Shown: positions 55,206-64,000 of the stretch, in pieces
How positions within the stretch are numbered: position 1 is the first letter of the stretch
Layout of the letters: the number at the start of each line of letters is the position of its first letter
DNA from: Aeromonas rivipollensis
Lineage (GTDB): Bacteria; Pseudomonadota; Gammaproteobacteria; Enterobacterales; Aeromonadaceae
Reading direction: 5' to 3'
Assembly (NCBI RefSeq): GCF_010974825.1
Contig: NZ_JAAILA010000005.1
Location: forward strand, 46,055-110,054
DNA: 64,000 nt
Position numbers and translations under genes: made by a program
The notes under the pieces: generated by a model
Database searches by the model: none
Seen by the model: only the letters and a program-made list of their open reading frames with translations
What the model was told of the DNA's origin: nothing

Positions 55206-55979
55206 ATGACCAAACGCAACACACAACAGCGCCGTCACACCATAGTGACCCTGGTGCAGGAACAGGGCGAAGTCAGCGTCGATGCCCTGGCCAAGCACTT
55301 CTCCACCTCGGAAGTGACCATCCGCAAGGATCTGGCCGTGCTGGAGACAGGCGGCCTGCTGCTGCGTCGTTACGGTGGTGCCGTGCCCCTGCCGAGCGAG
55401 ATGGTGGTGGACAGCAATCCGGATCAAGTTTCGAAACGAAAGCTGGCCATAGCCCGTGCCGCCGCCGAGCGCATCCGCGATCACAACCGCGTCATCATCG
55501 ACAGCGGCAGCACCACCAGCGCCATGATCCCCATGCTGGGCAGCAAGCGCGGTCTCATCGTGATGACCAACTCCCTCAACGTGGCCGGCGCCCTGCGCGA
55601 GCTGGAGAACGAGCCCACCCTGCTGATGACCGGCGGTACCTGGGATCCCCACTCCGAATCCTTCCAGGGTCAGGTGGCGGAGCAGGTGCTGCGCTCCTAC
55701 GACTTCGACCAGCTGTTCATCGGCGCCGACGGCATAGACCCGGAGCGAGGCACCACCACCTTCAACGAGCTGGTGGGCCTCTCCCGTGTGATGGCCGAGG
55801 TGTCCCGCGAGGTCATCGTCATGGTCGAGTCGGAGAAGATAGGCCGCAAGATCCCCAATCTCGAGCTGCCCTGGTCCAGCATCCATACCCTGGTGACCGA
55901 CGAGGGGCTGGACAGCGAGGCCAGAGCACAGATTCAAGCCAGGGGGATAGCACTGATCTGCGCCCCCGTGGCGGTTTGA
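55206..55979 (+). CDS. glmR: DeoR-family regulator, GlmR-like
   Basis: A 257-residue regulator with the N-terminal DeoR helix-turn-helix (VSVDALAKHFSTSEVTIRKDL) and a C-terminal sugar-isomerase-like effector domain (IDSGSTTSAMIPML, FIGADGIDPERG). It lies directly upstream of glmS, as in pseudomonads, where GlmR controls glucosamine-6-phosphate synthesis. The effector is probably an amino-sugar phosphate (inference). Confidence 0.85.
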   Translation: MTKRNTQQRRHTIVTLVQEQGEVSVDALAKHFSTSEVTIRKDLAVLETGGLLLRRYGGAVPLPSEMVVDSNPDQVSKRKLAIARAAAERIRDHNRVIIDSGSTTSAMIPMLGSKRGLIVMTNSLNVAGALRELENEPTLLMTGGTWDPHSESFQGQVAEQVLRSYDFDQLFIGADGIDPERGTTTFNELVGLSRVMAEVSREVIVMVESEKIGRKIPNLELPWSSIHTLVTDEGLDSEARAQIQARGIALICAPVAV

Positions 55980-56033
55980 CCCAAACATCTATTATCCAAT
56001 CGAATTAACGTCTTACATTTCAAGGAGAAGTCT

Positions 56034-57866
56034 ATGTGTGGCATCGTCGGGGCAGTGGCCCAACGTGATGTGGCTGAAATCCTGGTAGAAGGCCTGCGCC
56101 GTCTGGAATACCGCGGCTATGACTCCGCCGGGGTGGCCGTGTTCAGCGCCAGCCAGCCGCTGCAGCGGGTACGCCGCCTCGGCAAGGTGGCCGAGCTGGC
56201 CAAGGCGCTGGAAGAGCAGTCCGTCCACGGCGGCACCGGCATAGCCCACACCCGCTGGGCGACCCATGGCGAGCCGTCCGAGCGTAATGCCCACCCCCAC
56301 GTCTCCGAGCATATAGTGGTGGTGCACAACGGCATCATAGAGAACCACGAAGAGCTGCGCACCCAGTTGCAGGGCATGGGTTACGAGTTCACCTCAGACA
56401 CCGACACCGAGGTGATCGCCCACCTGGTGCACCATGAGCTGAAATCCGCCCCCAGCCTGCTGGCCGCCATGCAGGTCACGGTGAAGCAGCTGCGCGGTGC
56501 CTACGGCACTGTGGTGATGGACAGCCGTGACGACAGCCGCGTGGTGGTGGCCCGCTCCGGCTCGCCCCTGGTGATCGGCCGCGGCATCGGCGAGAACTTC
56601 ATCGCCTCCGATCAGATGGCCCTGCTGCCGGTGACCCGTCGCTTCATCTTCCTGGAAGAGGGGGATGTGGCCGAAGTGACCCGCCGCGACGTGCACATCT
56701 TCGATACCCAGGGCAATGCCGTGGTGCGCGAGGAGCTGGAGTCCGAGCTCTCCCACGACGCCGGTGACAAGGGCGAGTACCGCCACTACATGCTCAAGGA
56801 GATCTACGAGCAGCCCAAGGCCATCACCAACACCCTGGAAGGGCGTCTGGGCAGCGATCACGTGGTGGTCGAGTCGTTCGGCAACGGCGCGCGCTCCATC
56901 TTCGACAAGGTGGAGCACGTCCAGATCGTGGCCTGCGGCACCTCCTACAACTCCGGCATGGTGGCCCGCTACTGGTTTGAAGAGATAGCCGGCGTCTCCT
57001 GCGACGTTGAGATCGCCTCCGAGTTCCGCTATCGCAAGTCGGTGGTGCGCCCCAACAGTCTGCTGGTGACCCTGTCCCAGAGCGGCGAGACCGCCGACAC
57101 CCTGGCCGCCCTGCGCCTGGCCAAGGAGTCCGGTTACATGAGCTCGCTCGCCATCTGCAACGTGCCGGGCTCCTCCCTGGTGCGGGAATCTGACTTGGCC
57201 TTTATGACCCGGGCCGGTGCCGAGATTGGCGTCGCCTCCACCAAGGCCTTCACCACCCAGCTGGCCGGTCTGCTGATGCTGGTGGCCTCCGTCGGTCACT
57301 GCCGTGGCAACCTGAGTGCTGAGGCCGAAGCCGAACTGGTCAAGGCGCTGCAAGCCCTGCCACTGCGCATCAAGGAGAGCCTGGCCCTGGCCAAGCAGAT
57401 CGAGACCCTGGCCGAAGAGTTCGCCGACAAGCACCACAGCCTCTTCCTCGGCCGCGGCAGCCAGTACCCCATCGCCATGGAGGGGGCGCTCAAGCTGAAA
57501 GAGATCTCCTACATCCATGCCGAGGCCTATGCCGCCGGTGAGCTCAAGCACGGCCCGCTGGCGCTGATCGATGCCGAGATGCCCATCATAGTGGTGGCAC
57601 CGAACAACGATCTGCTGGAGAAGCTCAAGTCCAACGTGGAAGAGGTGCGTGCCCGTGGCGGCATCCTCTACGTGTTCGCCGATGCCGACGCCGGCTTCAA
57701 GAGCGACGAGACCATGAGGGTGATGAGCCTGAACCACGTGGAAGAGATGATTGCGCCGATCGTCTATACGGTGCCGTTGCAGCTGCTCTCCTACCACGTC
57801 GCCCTGATCAAGGGCACCGACGTGGATCAGCCGCGCAACCTGGCGAAATCCGTGACAGTGGAATAA
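56034..57866 (+). CDS. glmS: Glutamine--fructose-6-phosphate aminotransferase (isomerizing)
   Basis: A 610-residue enzyme making glucosamine-6-phosphate. The N-terminal glutaminase has nucleophile Cys2 (MCGIVGAVA) and the sugar-isomerase half has SQSGETADT and ASTKAFTTQ. The end LAKSVTVE is family-typical. No glmS ribozyme is present; control is more likely through glmR. Confidence 0.98.
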   Translation: MCGIVGAVAQRDVAEILVEGLRRLEYRGYDSAGVAVFSASQPLQRVRRLGKVAELAKALEEQSVHGGTGIAHTRWATHGEPSERNAHPHVSEHIVVVHNGIIENHEELRTQLQGMGYEFTSDTDTEVIAHLVHHELKSAPSLLAAMQVTVKQLRGAYGTVVMDSRDDSRVVVARSGSPLVIGRGIGENFIASDQMALLPVTRRFIFLEEGDVAEVTRRDVHIFDTQGNAVVREELESELSHDAGDKGEYRHYMLKEIYEQPKAITNTLEGRLGSDHVVVESFGNGARSIFDKVEHVQIVACGTSYNSGMVARYWFEEIAGVSCDVEIASEFRYRKSVVRPNSLLVTLSQSGETADTLAALRLAKESGYMSSLAICNVPGSSLVRESDLAFMTRAGAEIGVASTKAFTTQLAGLLMLVASVGHCRGNLSAEAEAELVKALQALPLRIKESLALAKQIETLAEEFADKHHSLFLGRGSQYPIAMEGALKLKEISYIHAEAYAAGELKHGPLALIDAEMPIIVVAPNNDLLEKLKSNVEEVRARGGILYVFADADAGFKSDETMRVMSLNHVEEMIAPIVYTVPLQLLSYHVALIKGTDVDQPRNLAKSVTVE

Positions 57867-57883
57867 GCCTTTGTCAGACATAA

Positions 57884-57911
57884 AAAAAGAGCCGCTGTTG
57901 CGGCTCTTTTT
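57884..57911. terminator. Bidirectional terminator between glmS and the LuxR gene
   Basis: The stem AAAAAGAGCCGC/GCGGCTCTTTTT with a TGTT loop sits between convergent genes. Confidence 0.85.
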
Positions 57912-57927
57912 GTTGCTGCGGACCGGC

Positions 57928-58704
57928 TCAGGAGAGCCGCAGGTTGGTGATGGTCACGTCGTTCAGCGAAGGCACTATGATGCCGCTGGAGATGCTCTTG
58001 GCGATCGCCTGGTTGCGGTTCTTCGAATCCGTCTTGTTGGTGACCTGATTGAGGTGGAAGTTCACGGTGCGCTCGCTGATGCCGAGTATGGTGGCTATCT
58101 CCCAGGAGGTCTTGCCCTCGCTGGCCCAGAACAGGCACTCCTTCTCCCGATCCGACAGCTCGGCCAGATGCTTCATCAGGTCCGGCCTGCTCTTTATCAG
58201 CTGCAGTGCCGCGTTGAAGATGTAGCTGGCACAAAATGACAGCATGGGAACGTTTTCAAACATCAGGTCGGAGTTGGATTTTTCCTTGCTGATGAAGGAG
58301 AGGATGCCATGTTCCCCCTGGGGCGTGTGCAGCGGGAAGGAGACACCGTTTCTCACGCCAAAGTCGGCGGCGAGGTTCATCACCTCCCGGCTGGCGCTGG
58401 GCAGCCAGGGGGAGTCGCAGTCTAGCTTGTTCCAGAAGATGGGCTGGGTCTGCTTCAGGCCAAGGAAGACCACAGGATCCTGGGTCAGGTAGTGCCGCTC
58501 CGTGTAGGCATCAAACCAGCTGGTCGGGCAGTTGTTGAACAAGGCCACGTGTGATTTCTGCATGCTGATGGGGAAAATGATCAGCAACCTGAAGTAATCA
58601 AATCCCATCTGATGGCTGAAGCGCTCCAGTTGCTGCTGGATATCGCTGGTTTTCTTGGCCTTGGTGAACCGATCTATGTGTTCCCAGATCGCATCGTTAA
58701 ACAT
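57928..58704 (-). CDS. LuxR-type quorum-sensing regulator (solo, AhyR-like)
   Basis: A 258-residue protein with an autoinducer-binding domain and a C-terminal LuxR helix-turn-helix (EIATILGISERTVNFHLNQV). All six residues that define AHL-binding LuxR domains are present: Trp63, Tyr67, Asp76, Pro77, Trp91 and Gly120. It resembles Aeromonas AhyR/AsaR (MQKSHVALFNNCPTSW, NGVSFPLH), yet no luxI-type synthase is next to it. It is therefore probably a LuxR solo that listens to AHLs made elsewhere. Confidence 0.9.
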   Translation of the reverse strand: MFNDAIWEHIDRFTKAKKTSDIQQQLERFSHQMGFDYFRLLIIFPISMQKSHVALFNNCPTSWFDAYTERHYLTQDPVVFLGLKQTQPIFWNKLDCDSPWLPSASREVMNLAADFGVRNGVSFPLHTPQGEHGILSFISKEKSNSDLMFENVPMLSFCASYIFNAALQLIKSRPDLMKHLAELSDREKECLFWASEGKTSWEIATILGISERTVNFHLNQVTNKTDSKNRNQAIAKSISSGIIVPSLNDVTITNLRLS

Positions 58705-58881
58705 GTAAGTCTCCTTCTTCGACCACTTATCATCCTGATCGAAAAGACATTTTTTAGTTATTTAAAATGGTGTTGTGACTACCAACGCCAGTTGTTCCCG
58801 TGCTTGTCTAAAAAGTATCCTGTTTTTTCGGCCACAGGCCAAGAAAATCATCTGATTGCCACTGGCACGACTCTTTGAGAC

Positions 58882-58900
58882 AATGAGAATAGTTATCATT
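58882..58900 (+). promoter_or_regulatory. Fur-box-like site of the TonB2 operon
   Basis: AATGAGAATAGTTATCATT closely matches the Fur consensus GATAATGATAATCATTATC and lies 17 bases before the first start codon of the operon. Confidence 0.8.
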
Positions 58901-58916
58901 GTTAAGATTGTGTACC

Positions 58917-59678
58917 ATGAAAAAGATCTGGGGTCTGGCCTTGTTGCCATTGGCCGTTCATTTCGTCGCCTCGGCAGACGATTTGGTCGCGCCCGCACTG
59001 AAAAACAGCATCGCGGATGGGAAAGCCTCCCAGCAGCGCGTAGAAAAGGCGGCCGATGCCGCCGTTGCCGCCCGGCTGGAGCTGCAAAATGCCCAGCTGC
59101 AACTGCGGGATCTGGAAGCCTACAACAGCTACATGCAGTCTCTGGTGGCCGATCAGCAGAATGAGCTGGGCAAGCTCACTCAACAGCTGGAAGCGGTACA
59201 AGAGACCCGGCAGGGCCTGATCCCGCTGATGTTGCAGATGCAGGCGGATCTGGATCAGCTGGTGCAGAATGACATTCCCCTGCGCAAGGAGGACCGTCTG
59301 GCGCGGGTCGAGCAGTTGAAGGTGACCCTGGCCCGGGCGGACGTGAGCGAGGCGGAGAAGTTCCGCCAGCTGCTGCAGGCCTACCAGATCGAAGCCGAAT
59401 ACGGCAGCAGGATGGATGCCTATCCCGCTCAGCTGGAGCTGGATGGTGCCGAGCGTCGGGTCGATGTGCTGGCGCTGGGCCGCGTCTCCCTGCTGGCGAT
59501 GACCGCCGATCGCTCCCAGGCCTGGCGCTGGTCCGCCGAGAGCAAGAGCTGGTTACCGCTGGATAGCGAGTGGCTCACCCCCCTTGCCGATGCGCTGGAC
59601 ATGGCGGCCGACAAGAAAGTCCCGCAACTGTTGCATGTGCCCCTGTCTGTCGCCCGTAGCCAGGAGGCTCAGTCATGA
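58917..59678 (+). CDS. DUF3450 family periplasmic coiled-coil protein
   Basis: A 253-residue protein with a signal peptide (MKKIWGLALLPLAVHFVASA) and a long coiled-coil region (about residues 30-100) of the DUF3450 type. Such genes lead TonB2 clusters in Vibrio and relatives; the role in energy transduction is not settled. ATG at 58917 starts the signal peptide. Its stop overlaps the next gene by 4 bases. Confidence 0.88.
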   Translation: MKKIWGLALLPLAVHFVASADDLVAPALKNSIADGKASQQRVEKAADAAVAARLELQNAQLQLRDLEAYNSYMQSLVADQQNELGKLTQQLEAVQETRQGLIPLMLQMQADLDQLVQNDIPLRKEDRLARVEQLKVTLARADVSEAEKFRQLLQAYQIEAEYGSRMDAYPAQLELDGAERRVDVLALGRVSLLAMTADRSQAWRWSAESKSWLPLDSEWLTPLADALDMAADKKVPQLLHVPLSVARSQEAQS

Positions 59679-60970
59679 AATGGTTCCCCCTTCTGATCAC
59701 CCTCTCCCTCTGCTCCCAGCTGGCCCTTGCCAATGAAGAGTGGCAGCAGCAGGAACAGGCCCGCGAGCAACAGGCACAGCAGGATCTGGCGTCTGTCTCC
59801 ACCGAATTGAACAGTGCCCGTGCCAGGCTGGCCGAGGCCCAGCGCCTGAGCAAGGAGCTGGCCAGCCAGTTTGCCAGCAATGAAAAGCAGCTGGTCGAGC
59901 TCAACACCCGGTGGGAGCAAGCTTCCGGCGACATGAACGAGATCTTCGCGGTGACCCGTCAGGGCGCCAGCGACGCGGTCAAGCTGCTGGGGGACTCCTC
60001 GGTGCAGGGTCAGTATCCGGATCGTCTGACTGCCTTGAAGGCGATGGCCCAGGACAAGCAGGTGCCGGATCGCGCCGCCCTCGCCCTGCTGCCTGCCACC
60101 CTGTTGCAGGAGATCCGCGAGTCGGGCCGGGTTGTCCAGTTCAACGGCAAGGTGCTGGATGCCCAGGGGGCGGCCAGTGAGCAGTCGCTGACCCGGGTAG
60201 GCAGCTTCGCGCTGTTTGGCAGCGAAGGCTTCCTGCAACCGAGCGGCGAAGGGCTGAGCCCGGTACTGGGGCTGCCCGGTGGCTTGCTGTCCGAGCTGAG
60301 CGCTTATCAGGGCAAGGAAGGCGAGGCGTTGCCGCTGGATCCCTCCCACGGCGTCCTGCTCGAGATGCTGGCCCAGGCACCGACCTTCTGGCAGCAAGTC
60401 CAGCAAGGGGGCCAGGTGGGCGCCATCATAGTGCTGCTGGCCGCCATCGGCCTCGGCATTGCCGCCGTACGGCTCTGGACCCTCTCTCGTGAACTGACCC
60501 TGGTGCGTCGCCAGCTCAAGAGTGGCGAATACCACGCCGACAACGCCCTCGGTCGGGTGCTGACGGTAGCGGAACAGCATCCCGAGCTGAGCATGGAGAC
60601 GCTCGAACTGAGGCTGGACGAGGCCATACTGCAGGAGACGCCCCGGATGGAGCGTGGCATCGGCATGGTCAAGGTGATCGCCGCCATCGCCCCCATGCTG
60701 GGGCTGCTCGGTACTGTCACCGGCATGATAGGCACCTTCCAGGCCATCACCCAGTTCGGCACCGGCGATCCCAAGATCATGGCGGGCGGCATCTCCATGG
60801 CGCTGATCACCACGGTGCAGGGGCTGGTGGCCGCCATTCCGCTGATCCTGGCCCACAGCCTGCTGCAATCCCGTTTCACCGAGCTCTCCAATGTGTTGGA
60901 GCAGCAGGTCGCCGGTATTCTGGCCGAGCGGGCCGAGAATAACGGGGACGGGATGGAGCGGGTGGCATGA
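59675..60970 (+). CDS. ttpC: TtpC-type TonB2 system protein (MotA/TolQ/ExbB domain)
   Basis: A 431-residue protein: signal peptide (SLCSQLALA), a periplasmic coiled-coil half, then a C-terminal MotA/TolQ/ExbB channel domain (about residues 265-420) with MLGLLGTVTGMIGTFQAI. TtpC is the extra ExbB-like component needed by TonB2 systems of Vibrio. The 4-base overlaps with both neighbours indicate coupled translation. Confidence 0.9.
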   Translation: MKWFPLLITLSLCSQLALANEEWQQQEQAREQQAQQDLASVSTELNSARARLAEAQRLSKELASQFASNEKQLVELNTRWEQASGDMNEIFAVTRQGASDAVKLLGDSSVQGQYPDRLTALKAMAQDKQVPDRAALALLPATLLQEIRESGRVVQFNGKVLDAQGAASEQSLTRVGSFALFGSEGFLQPSGEGLSPVLGLPGGLLSELSAYQGKEGEALPLDPSHGVLLEMLAQAPTFWQQVQQGGQVGAIIVLLAAIGLGIAAVRLWTLSRELTLVRRQLKSGEYHADNALGRVLTVAEQHPELSMETLELRLDEAILQETPRMERGIGMVKVIAAIAPMLGLLGTVTGMIGTFQAITQFGTGDPKIMAGGISMALITTVQGLVAAIPLILAHSLLQSRFTELSNVLEQQVAGILAERAENNGDGMERVA

Positions 60971-61497
60971 TGGTCGACATCTGGCAACAGTTGCAGAGCT
61001 TCATGGGCCGTGGCGGCCCCGTGCTCTGGGTCATCCTGGCCTTGCTGGTGCTGATGTGGATTTTGATGATCGAGCGGCTGCTCTACCTCAACCTGGGCTT
61101 CGGCCCGCTGCAGCGGCAGTTGTTCGGCCGCTGGCAGGGACGCAGCGAGCGCCACAGCTGGCACGCCAAGGCGATCCGCAGCCGCTGGCTGGCCGAGGCC
61201 GAACTCGAGCTCAACCGCCATCTGATCTTCATCCGCACCCTGGTAGTGCTCTGCCCCATGCTGGGCCTGCTCGGCACTGTGACCGGCATGATAGGCGTAT
61301 TCGATGCGTTGGCCGCCGCCAACCGCTTTAACCCGGAGAGCATGGCGGGCGGGATCTCCCGCGCCACCATTCCCACCATGGCAGGCATGGTGGTGGCGCT
61401 CTCCGGCGTGTTGTTACTCAGTCGTCTCGAGAGCCAGGCCAAGCGTGCGCTGGCCAAGACCCGGGACGGCCTGCGAGAAGAGAAGGTAATGCAATGA
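60967..61497 (+). CDS. exbB: ExbB2 proton-channel protein
   Basis: A 176-residue ExbB/TolQ protein with three spans and the motif MLGLLGTVTGMIGVFDAL. With ExbD it harvests the proton gradient to power TonB. Confidence 0.94.
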   Translation: MMVDIWQQLQSFMGRGGPVLWVILALLVLMWILMIERLLYLNLGFGPLQRQLFGRWQGRSERHSWHAKAIRSRWLAEAELELNRHLIFIRTLVVLCPMLGLLGTVTGMIGVFDALAAANRFNPESMAGGISRATIPTMAGMVVALSGVLLLSRLESQAKRALAKTRDGLREEKVMQ

Positions 61498-61895
61498 GAC
61501 GGCAATCCAAACGCCAGCGTGATGAAGTGCAGATCGACATGACTCCCATGCTGGATATCGTGTTCATCATGCTGATCTTCTTCATCGTGACCACCTCCTT
61601 CGTACGGGAAGCCGGGCTCGAGGTGCACAGGCCCCAGGCGAGCCAGGCCAAGGCGCAAAAGTCCTCCAGCATCATGCTGGCGATCGGCGCCCAGGGGCAG
61701 ATCTTCCTCGACCGCAAACAGGTGGATGTGGAGCGGGTGCAGGCCAGCCTGGCCCGTCTGTTGTCGGAGCAGCCCGATGCCAGCCTGGTGATCCAGGCCG
61801 ATGAGCGGGTGCCTCACGGCAAGGTAGTGCGGGTGATGGATGAAGCCAAGGCGGCAGGCATCGCCAATATCGCCGTGGCGGTGGCGCCGAAATGA
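61494..61895 (+). CDS. exbD: ExbD2 biopolymer transport protein
   Basis: A 133-residue protein with one span. The proton-pathway Asp lies in DMTPMLDIVFIMLIFFIVT (Asp21 of MLDIVF), and a periplasmic domain follows. Confidence 0.95.
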   Translation: MRRQSKRQRDEVQIDMTPMLDIVFIMLIFFIVTTSFVREAGLEVHRPQASQAKAQKSSSIMLAIGAQGQIFLDRKQVDVERVQASLARLLSEQPDASLVIQADERVPHGKVVRVMDEAKAAGIANIAVAVAPK

Positions 61896-62554
61896 AGTTC
61901 AAGCTGATGAGCCTGGGGCTGGGGGTTGTCCTCAGTCTGGCGATCCTGCTGTTCATGGCCACCCTGGTGGAACCTCCCCGGGGAGAGAAGGCCTCGTCCG
62001 AGCAGAAAGCCATTGTCATCAACATGCAGACCGAGGTGAACGAGGTGCAGGTGCGCGAGCGCCCGGTACCTCAGGAGCCGGAACCCTTGCCGGAGCCACC
62101 CGCCGCCCTGGCGTCCACGCCAATGCCCATGCCGGCGGCGGCGCCGCTGCCTTCGGTGCAGCCGAGCCTGGATCTGGTTTCCAGCCTGAGCGCGGTGCAG
62201 GTATCTGCCCCCGGGGTCGCAACCAGCCCCACCCCGGTGGCGAGCGGCAGCTTCCATGGTCAGTCTCAAGGCGTGGGCATAGGTGTCGGTGACATGCTGA
62301 CCCCCTTGCAGCGGGTCGAGCCCGTCTATCCCTATCGGGCCCAGCAGGCCGGCATAGAAGGCTCGGTGACCCTGCGCTTCAGCGTCGATGCCGAGGGGCG
62401 GGTACAGGATGTGGAAGTGATCGACGCCAAGCCCAAGCGACAGTTCGAGCGGGCGGCGATTCAGGCCGTCAGCAAATGGCGCTACCAGCCAAGACCGGGT
62501 GCCACCGACAAGCTGGTGCAAACCATCAATCTCAAATTCAAATTGGAGTCGTAA
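61892..62554 (+). CDS. tonB: TonB2 energy-transducing protein
   Basis: A 220-residue TonB: N-terminal anchor (residues 5-25), a Pro/Glu-rich spacer (VPQEPEPLPEPPAAL) and a C-terminal TonB domain (YPYRAQQAGIEGSVTLRF, AIQAVSKWRYQP). It would contact receptors such as that at 34222-36330. Confidence 0.95.
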   Translation: MKFKLMSLGLGVVLSLAILLFMATLVEPPRGEKASSEQKAIVINMQTEVNEVQVRERPVPQEPEPLPEPPAALASTPMPMPAAAPLPSVQPSLDLVSSLSAVQVSAPGVATSPTPVASGSFHGQSQGVGIGVGDMLTPLQRVEPVYPYRAQQAGIEGSVTLRFSVDAEGRVQDVEVIDAKPKRQFERAAIQAVSKWRYQPRPGATDKLVQTINLKFKLES

Positions 62555-62556
62555 CC

Positions 62557-63735
62557 ATGTTGCGGATCTGGATCTGTCTGCTGGCCTTGGTCAGCCAAGC
62601 CTGTCTGGCCATGGAAGTGAGCCCTCATTTCTCCCGTCAGCTGGAGCCTGTGATGAAGCTCTATCAGTCGGGTCAGTGGCAACAGGCCCAGAACAAGGCG
62701 ACCGGGCTCAAGCCTGGCTCCGATGCCGAGCGCGCCTGGCTGGCTCAGTTGCAGGCCTCACTGGCGGCCAACTTGCAGCAGACCGCGCAGGCGAGTCGCT
62801 ACGTGGAACTGGCGCTGGCCTATAAAGAGTGGCCCGAGCAGCAGCAGCTCCAGTTGCTGCGTCTGCGCGGGGATATCCAGGCACAGCAATCCAACTGGTC
62901 CGGCGCCATCGCCAGCTACAAGGCCGCACTGGCACTCAAGTCTGACGATGCCTTGCGCCTGCGTCTGGCCGGCCTCTATTACCACAACAAGCAATATGGC
63001 GAGGCGGTCAGCCAGAGCGAGCAGTTGCTGAAGAAAGGCTGGCACAAGCAGACGGCGATCATTCGCCTCTCCGCCCTCACCGCCCTGCAACGTTATGGCG
63101 CTGCGGCAGAGCAGGCGCAAGAGCTGGTGCGTCATGAACCCAAAGAGAGCAAATGGTGGCAACAGGCCGTTTCGCTCAATCTCTCCGCCAAGCGTGGGGA
63201 CCAGGCGCTGGGGCTGTTGCAGACCGCCATCGATCGTCAGTTGATGGACGATGCGGCCGCCCGCAATCAGCTGATCCGGCTCTATGCCTGGCAGGGGCTA
63301 CCCTATCGCGGCGCCCGTCTGCTGGAAGCCGCCATGGCGAAGGGACAGATGAAGGCGAGTGCCGAGAACCAGCAACTGCTGGCCCAGTTGTGGGAAGGTG
63401 CCCGCGAGTGGCCCAAGGCGGTAGATAGCTGGCAACTGCTCGCAAAACAGCATGCCCAGCCCAAGGCGGCCATGCGCGTCGCTGAGCTGCTGCTGCAACA
63501 AGGCAAGACAGAAGCCGCCATGACTCAGCTGGTAGCCATGAAGTCAGCCAAGGGTGAGCAGGGCAATAGAGCCAAGGCGCTGCTGGTGCAGGCACACCTT
63601 AATAAGGAGCAGTATGCCCAGGCGCTGGAGCTGGCTCGCGAGCTGCAACAGCAGGATAACTGGCAACAGCGGGCGACCAGCTGGGTCAACTACATCCAGG
63701 CTCAGACCGATGGGGTGAACAAAAAAGCGGCATGA
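62557..63735 (+). CDS. TPR-repeat periplasmic protein of the TonB2 operon
   Basis: A 392-residue protein with a signal peptide (MLRIWICLLALVSQACLAME) and many TPR-like helical repeats (LYQSGQWQQAQNKA, LYYHNKQYGEAVSQ). It starts 2 bases after tonB. Genes of this kind close TonB2 operons in vibrios; the function is unproven. The upstream in-frame GTG that overlaps tonB is rejected because the signal peptide starts at 62557. Confidence 0.88.
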   Translation: MLRIWICLLALVSQACLAMEVSPHFSRQLEPVMKLYQSGQWQQAQNKATGLKPGSDAERAWLAQLQASLAANLQQTAQASRYVELALAYKEWPEQQQLQLLRLRGDIQAQQSNWSGAIASYKAALALKSDDALRLRLAGLYYHNKQYGEAVSQSEQLLKKGWHKQTAIIRLSALTALQRYGAAAEQAQELVRHEPKESKWWQQAVSLNLSAKRGDQALGLLQTAIDRQLMDDAAARNQLIRLYAWQGLPYRGARLLEAAMAKGQMKASAENQQLLAQLWEGAREWPKAVDSWQLLAKQHAQPKAAMRVAELLLQQGKTEAAMTQLVAMKSAKGEQGNRAKALLVQAHLNKEQYAQALELARELQQQDNWQQRATSWVNYIQAQTDGVNKKAA

Positions 63736-64000
63736 AACGGGGCTAAAACTCGCATTTCATGAGGTTCAGCCTGCTTTTTCAGCAAACGAACTCATTTTTA
63801 CAAAAAGCCCTTGTCATCCCGGCGCGGCTCCCTATAATGCGCCCCTACCAGCACGGCGGAACACGCCGAACTGATGAGCCAGCTTCCTAGCGAAGTGGGC
63901 GCCGAAAGAAAAGCGAAAACAACCGCTTGACTTTCGAAGTGAGGAGCGTAAGATGCGCCTCCTCAACGCGATAAGCGTGACGCTCTTTAACAATTTGAAT
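63736..64000 (+). promoter_or_regulatory. rRNA operon promoter and leader region
   Basis: No protein gene is seen. P1: TTGTCA (63811) - 16 bases - TATAAT (63833), followed by a GC-rich discriminator (GCGCCCC). P2: TTGACT (63927) - 16 bases - TAAGAT (63949). An antitermination boxA, GCTCTTTAACAA, is at 63982-63993. The AT-rich tract just upstream of P1 would act as UP element. The 16S gene must begin just past the window end. Confidence 0.88.

Noticed and set aside
56034..56034. glmS ribozyme or riboswitch upstream of glmS
   Set aside because: The 54-base gap after glmR is too short and lacks the conserved core; such ribozymes are typical of Gram-positive bacteria.

Overview
The window is a GC-rich gammaproteobacterial chromosome segment spanning the replication origin, most likely from Aeromonas. 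Four things support that. (1) Gene order around oriC: gyrB-recF-dnaN-dnaA, rpmH-rnpA-yidD-yidC-mnmE, mioC-oriC-mnmG-rsmG-parAB-atpIBEFHAGDC-glmU. (2) A creB/creC (blrA/blrB) two-component system flanks a class D beta-lactamase and creD, with a perfect cre/blr tag. (3) A LuxR-type regulator closely resembles AhyR/AsaR. (4) There is a TtpC-ExbB2-ExbD2-TonB2 cluster. The species cannot be fixed from the sequence alone.

Layout: 0-0.5 kb HxlR regulator; 0.7-9.05 kb kdpFABCDE potassium operon; 9.05-11.3 kb MFS exporter, divergent AraC regulator and a small secreted protein; 11.5-15.9 kb avtA, two small heat-shock proteins, a metallo-beta-lactamase-fold hydrolase and a GlxA-type regulator; 16-22 kb gyrB, recF, dnaN and dnaA (minus strand); 22.4-24.6 kb amino-acid ABC transporter; 24.9-28.7 kb rpmH to mnmE; 28.8-36.3 kb hydroxamate-siderophore uptake locus (FhuBDC, peptide-type ABC exporter, TonB receptor); 36.7-37.7 kb mioC and oriC; 37.7-41.9 kb mnmG, rsmG, parA, parB; 42.1-50.5 kb ATP synthase operon and glmU; 50.5-55.1 kb creD, OXA beta-lactamase, creC, creB; 55.2-57.9 kb glmR-like regulator and glmS; 57.9-58.7 kb LuxR solo; 58.9-63.7 kb Fur-boxed TonB2 operon; 63.8-64.0 kb promoters and boxA leader of an rRNA operon whose 16S gene lies past the end.

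How it fits together: oriC is the E. coli type (DnaA boxes, AT-rich 13-mers, very dense GATC sites), between mioC and mnmG. ParA/ParB are encoded on one side, and three parS-like palindromes lie 19-28 kb away on the other. Iron uptake appears twice, as a siderophore receptor/permease set and as its energising TonB2 complex, each with a Fur-box-like site.

The most unusual signal is a repeated pattern of 'echo' sequences at cistron borders. Short, partly diverged copies of a gene's last or first codons lie immediately beside the gene. In the kdp operon they are seen at the kdpF start, the kdpA, kdpB, kdpC and kdpE ends and the kdpD start; several form mini-cistrons that overlap the stop and start codons of their neighbours. 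The same pattern occurs after dnaA and after the ABC permease. I know of no described system that explains it.
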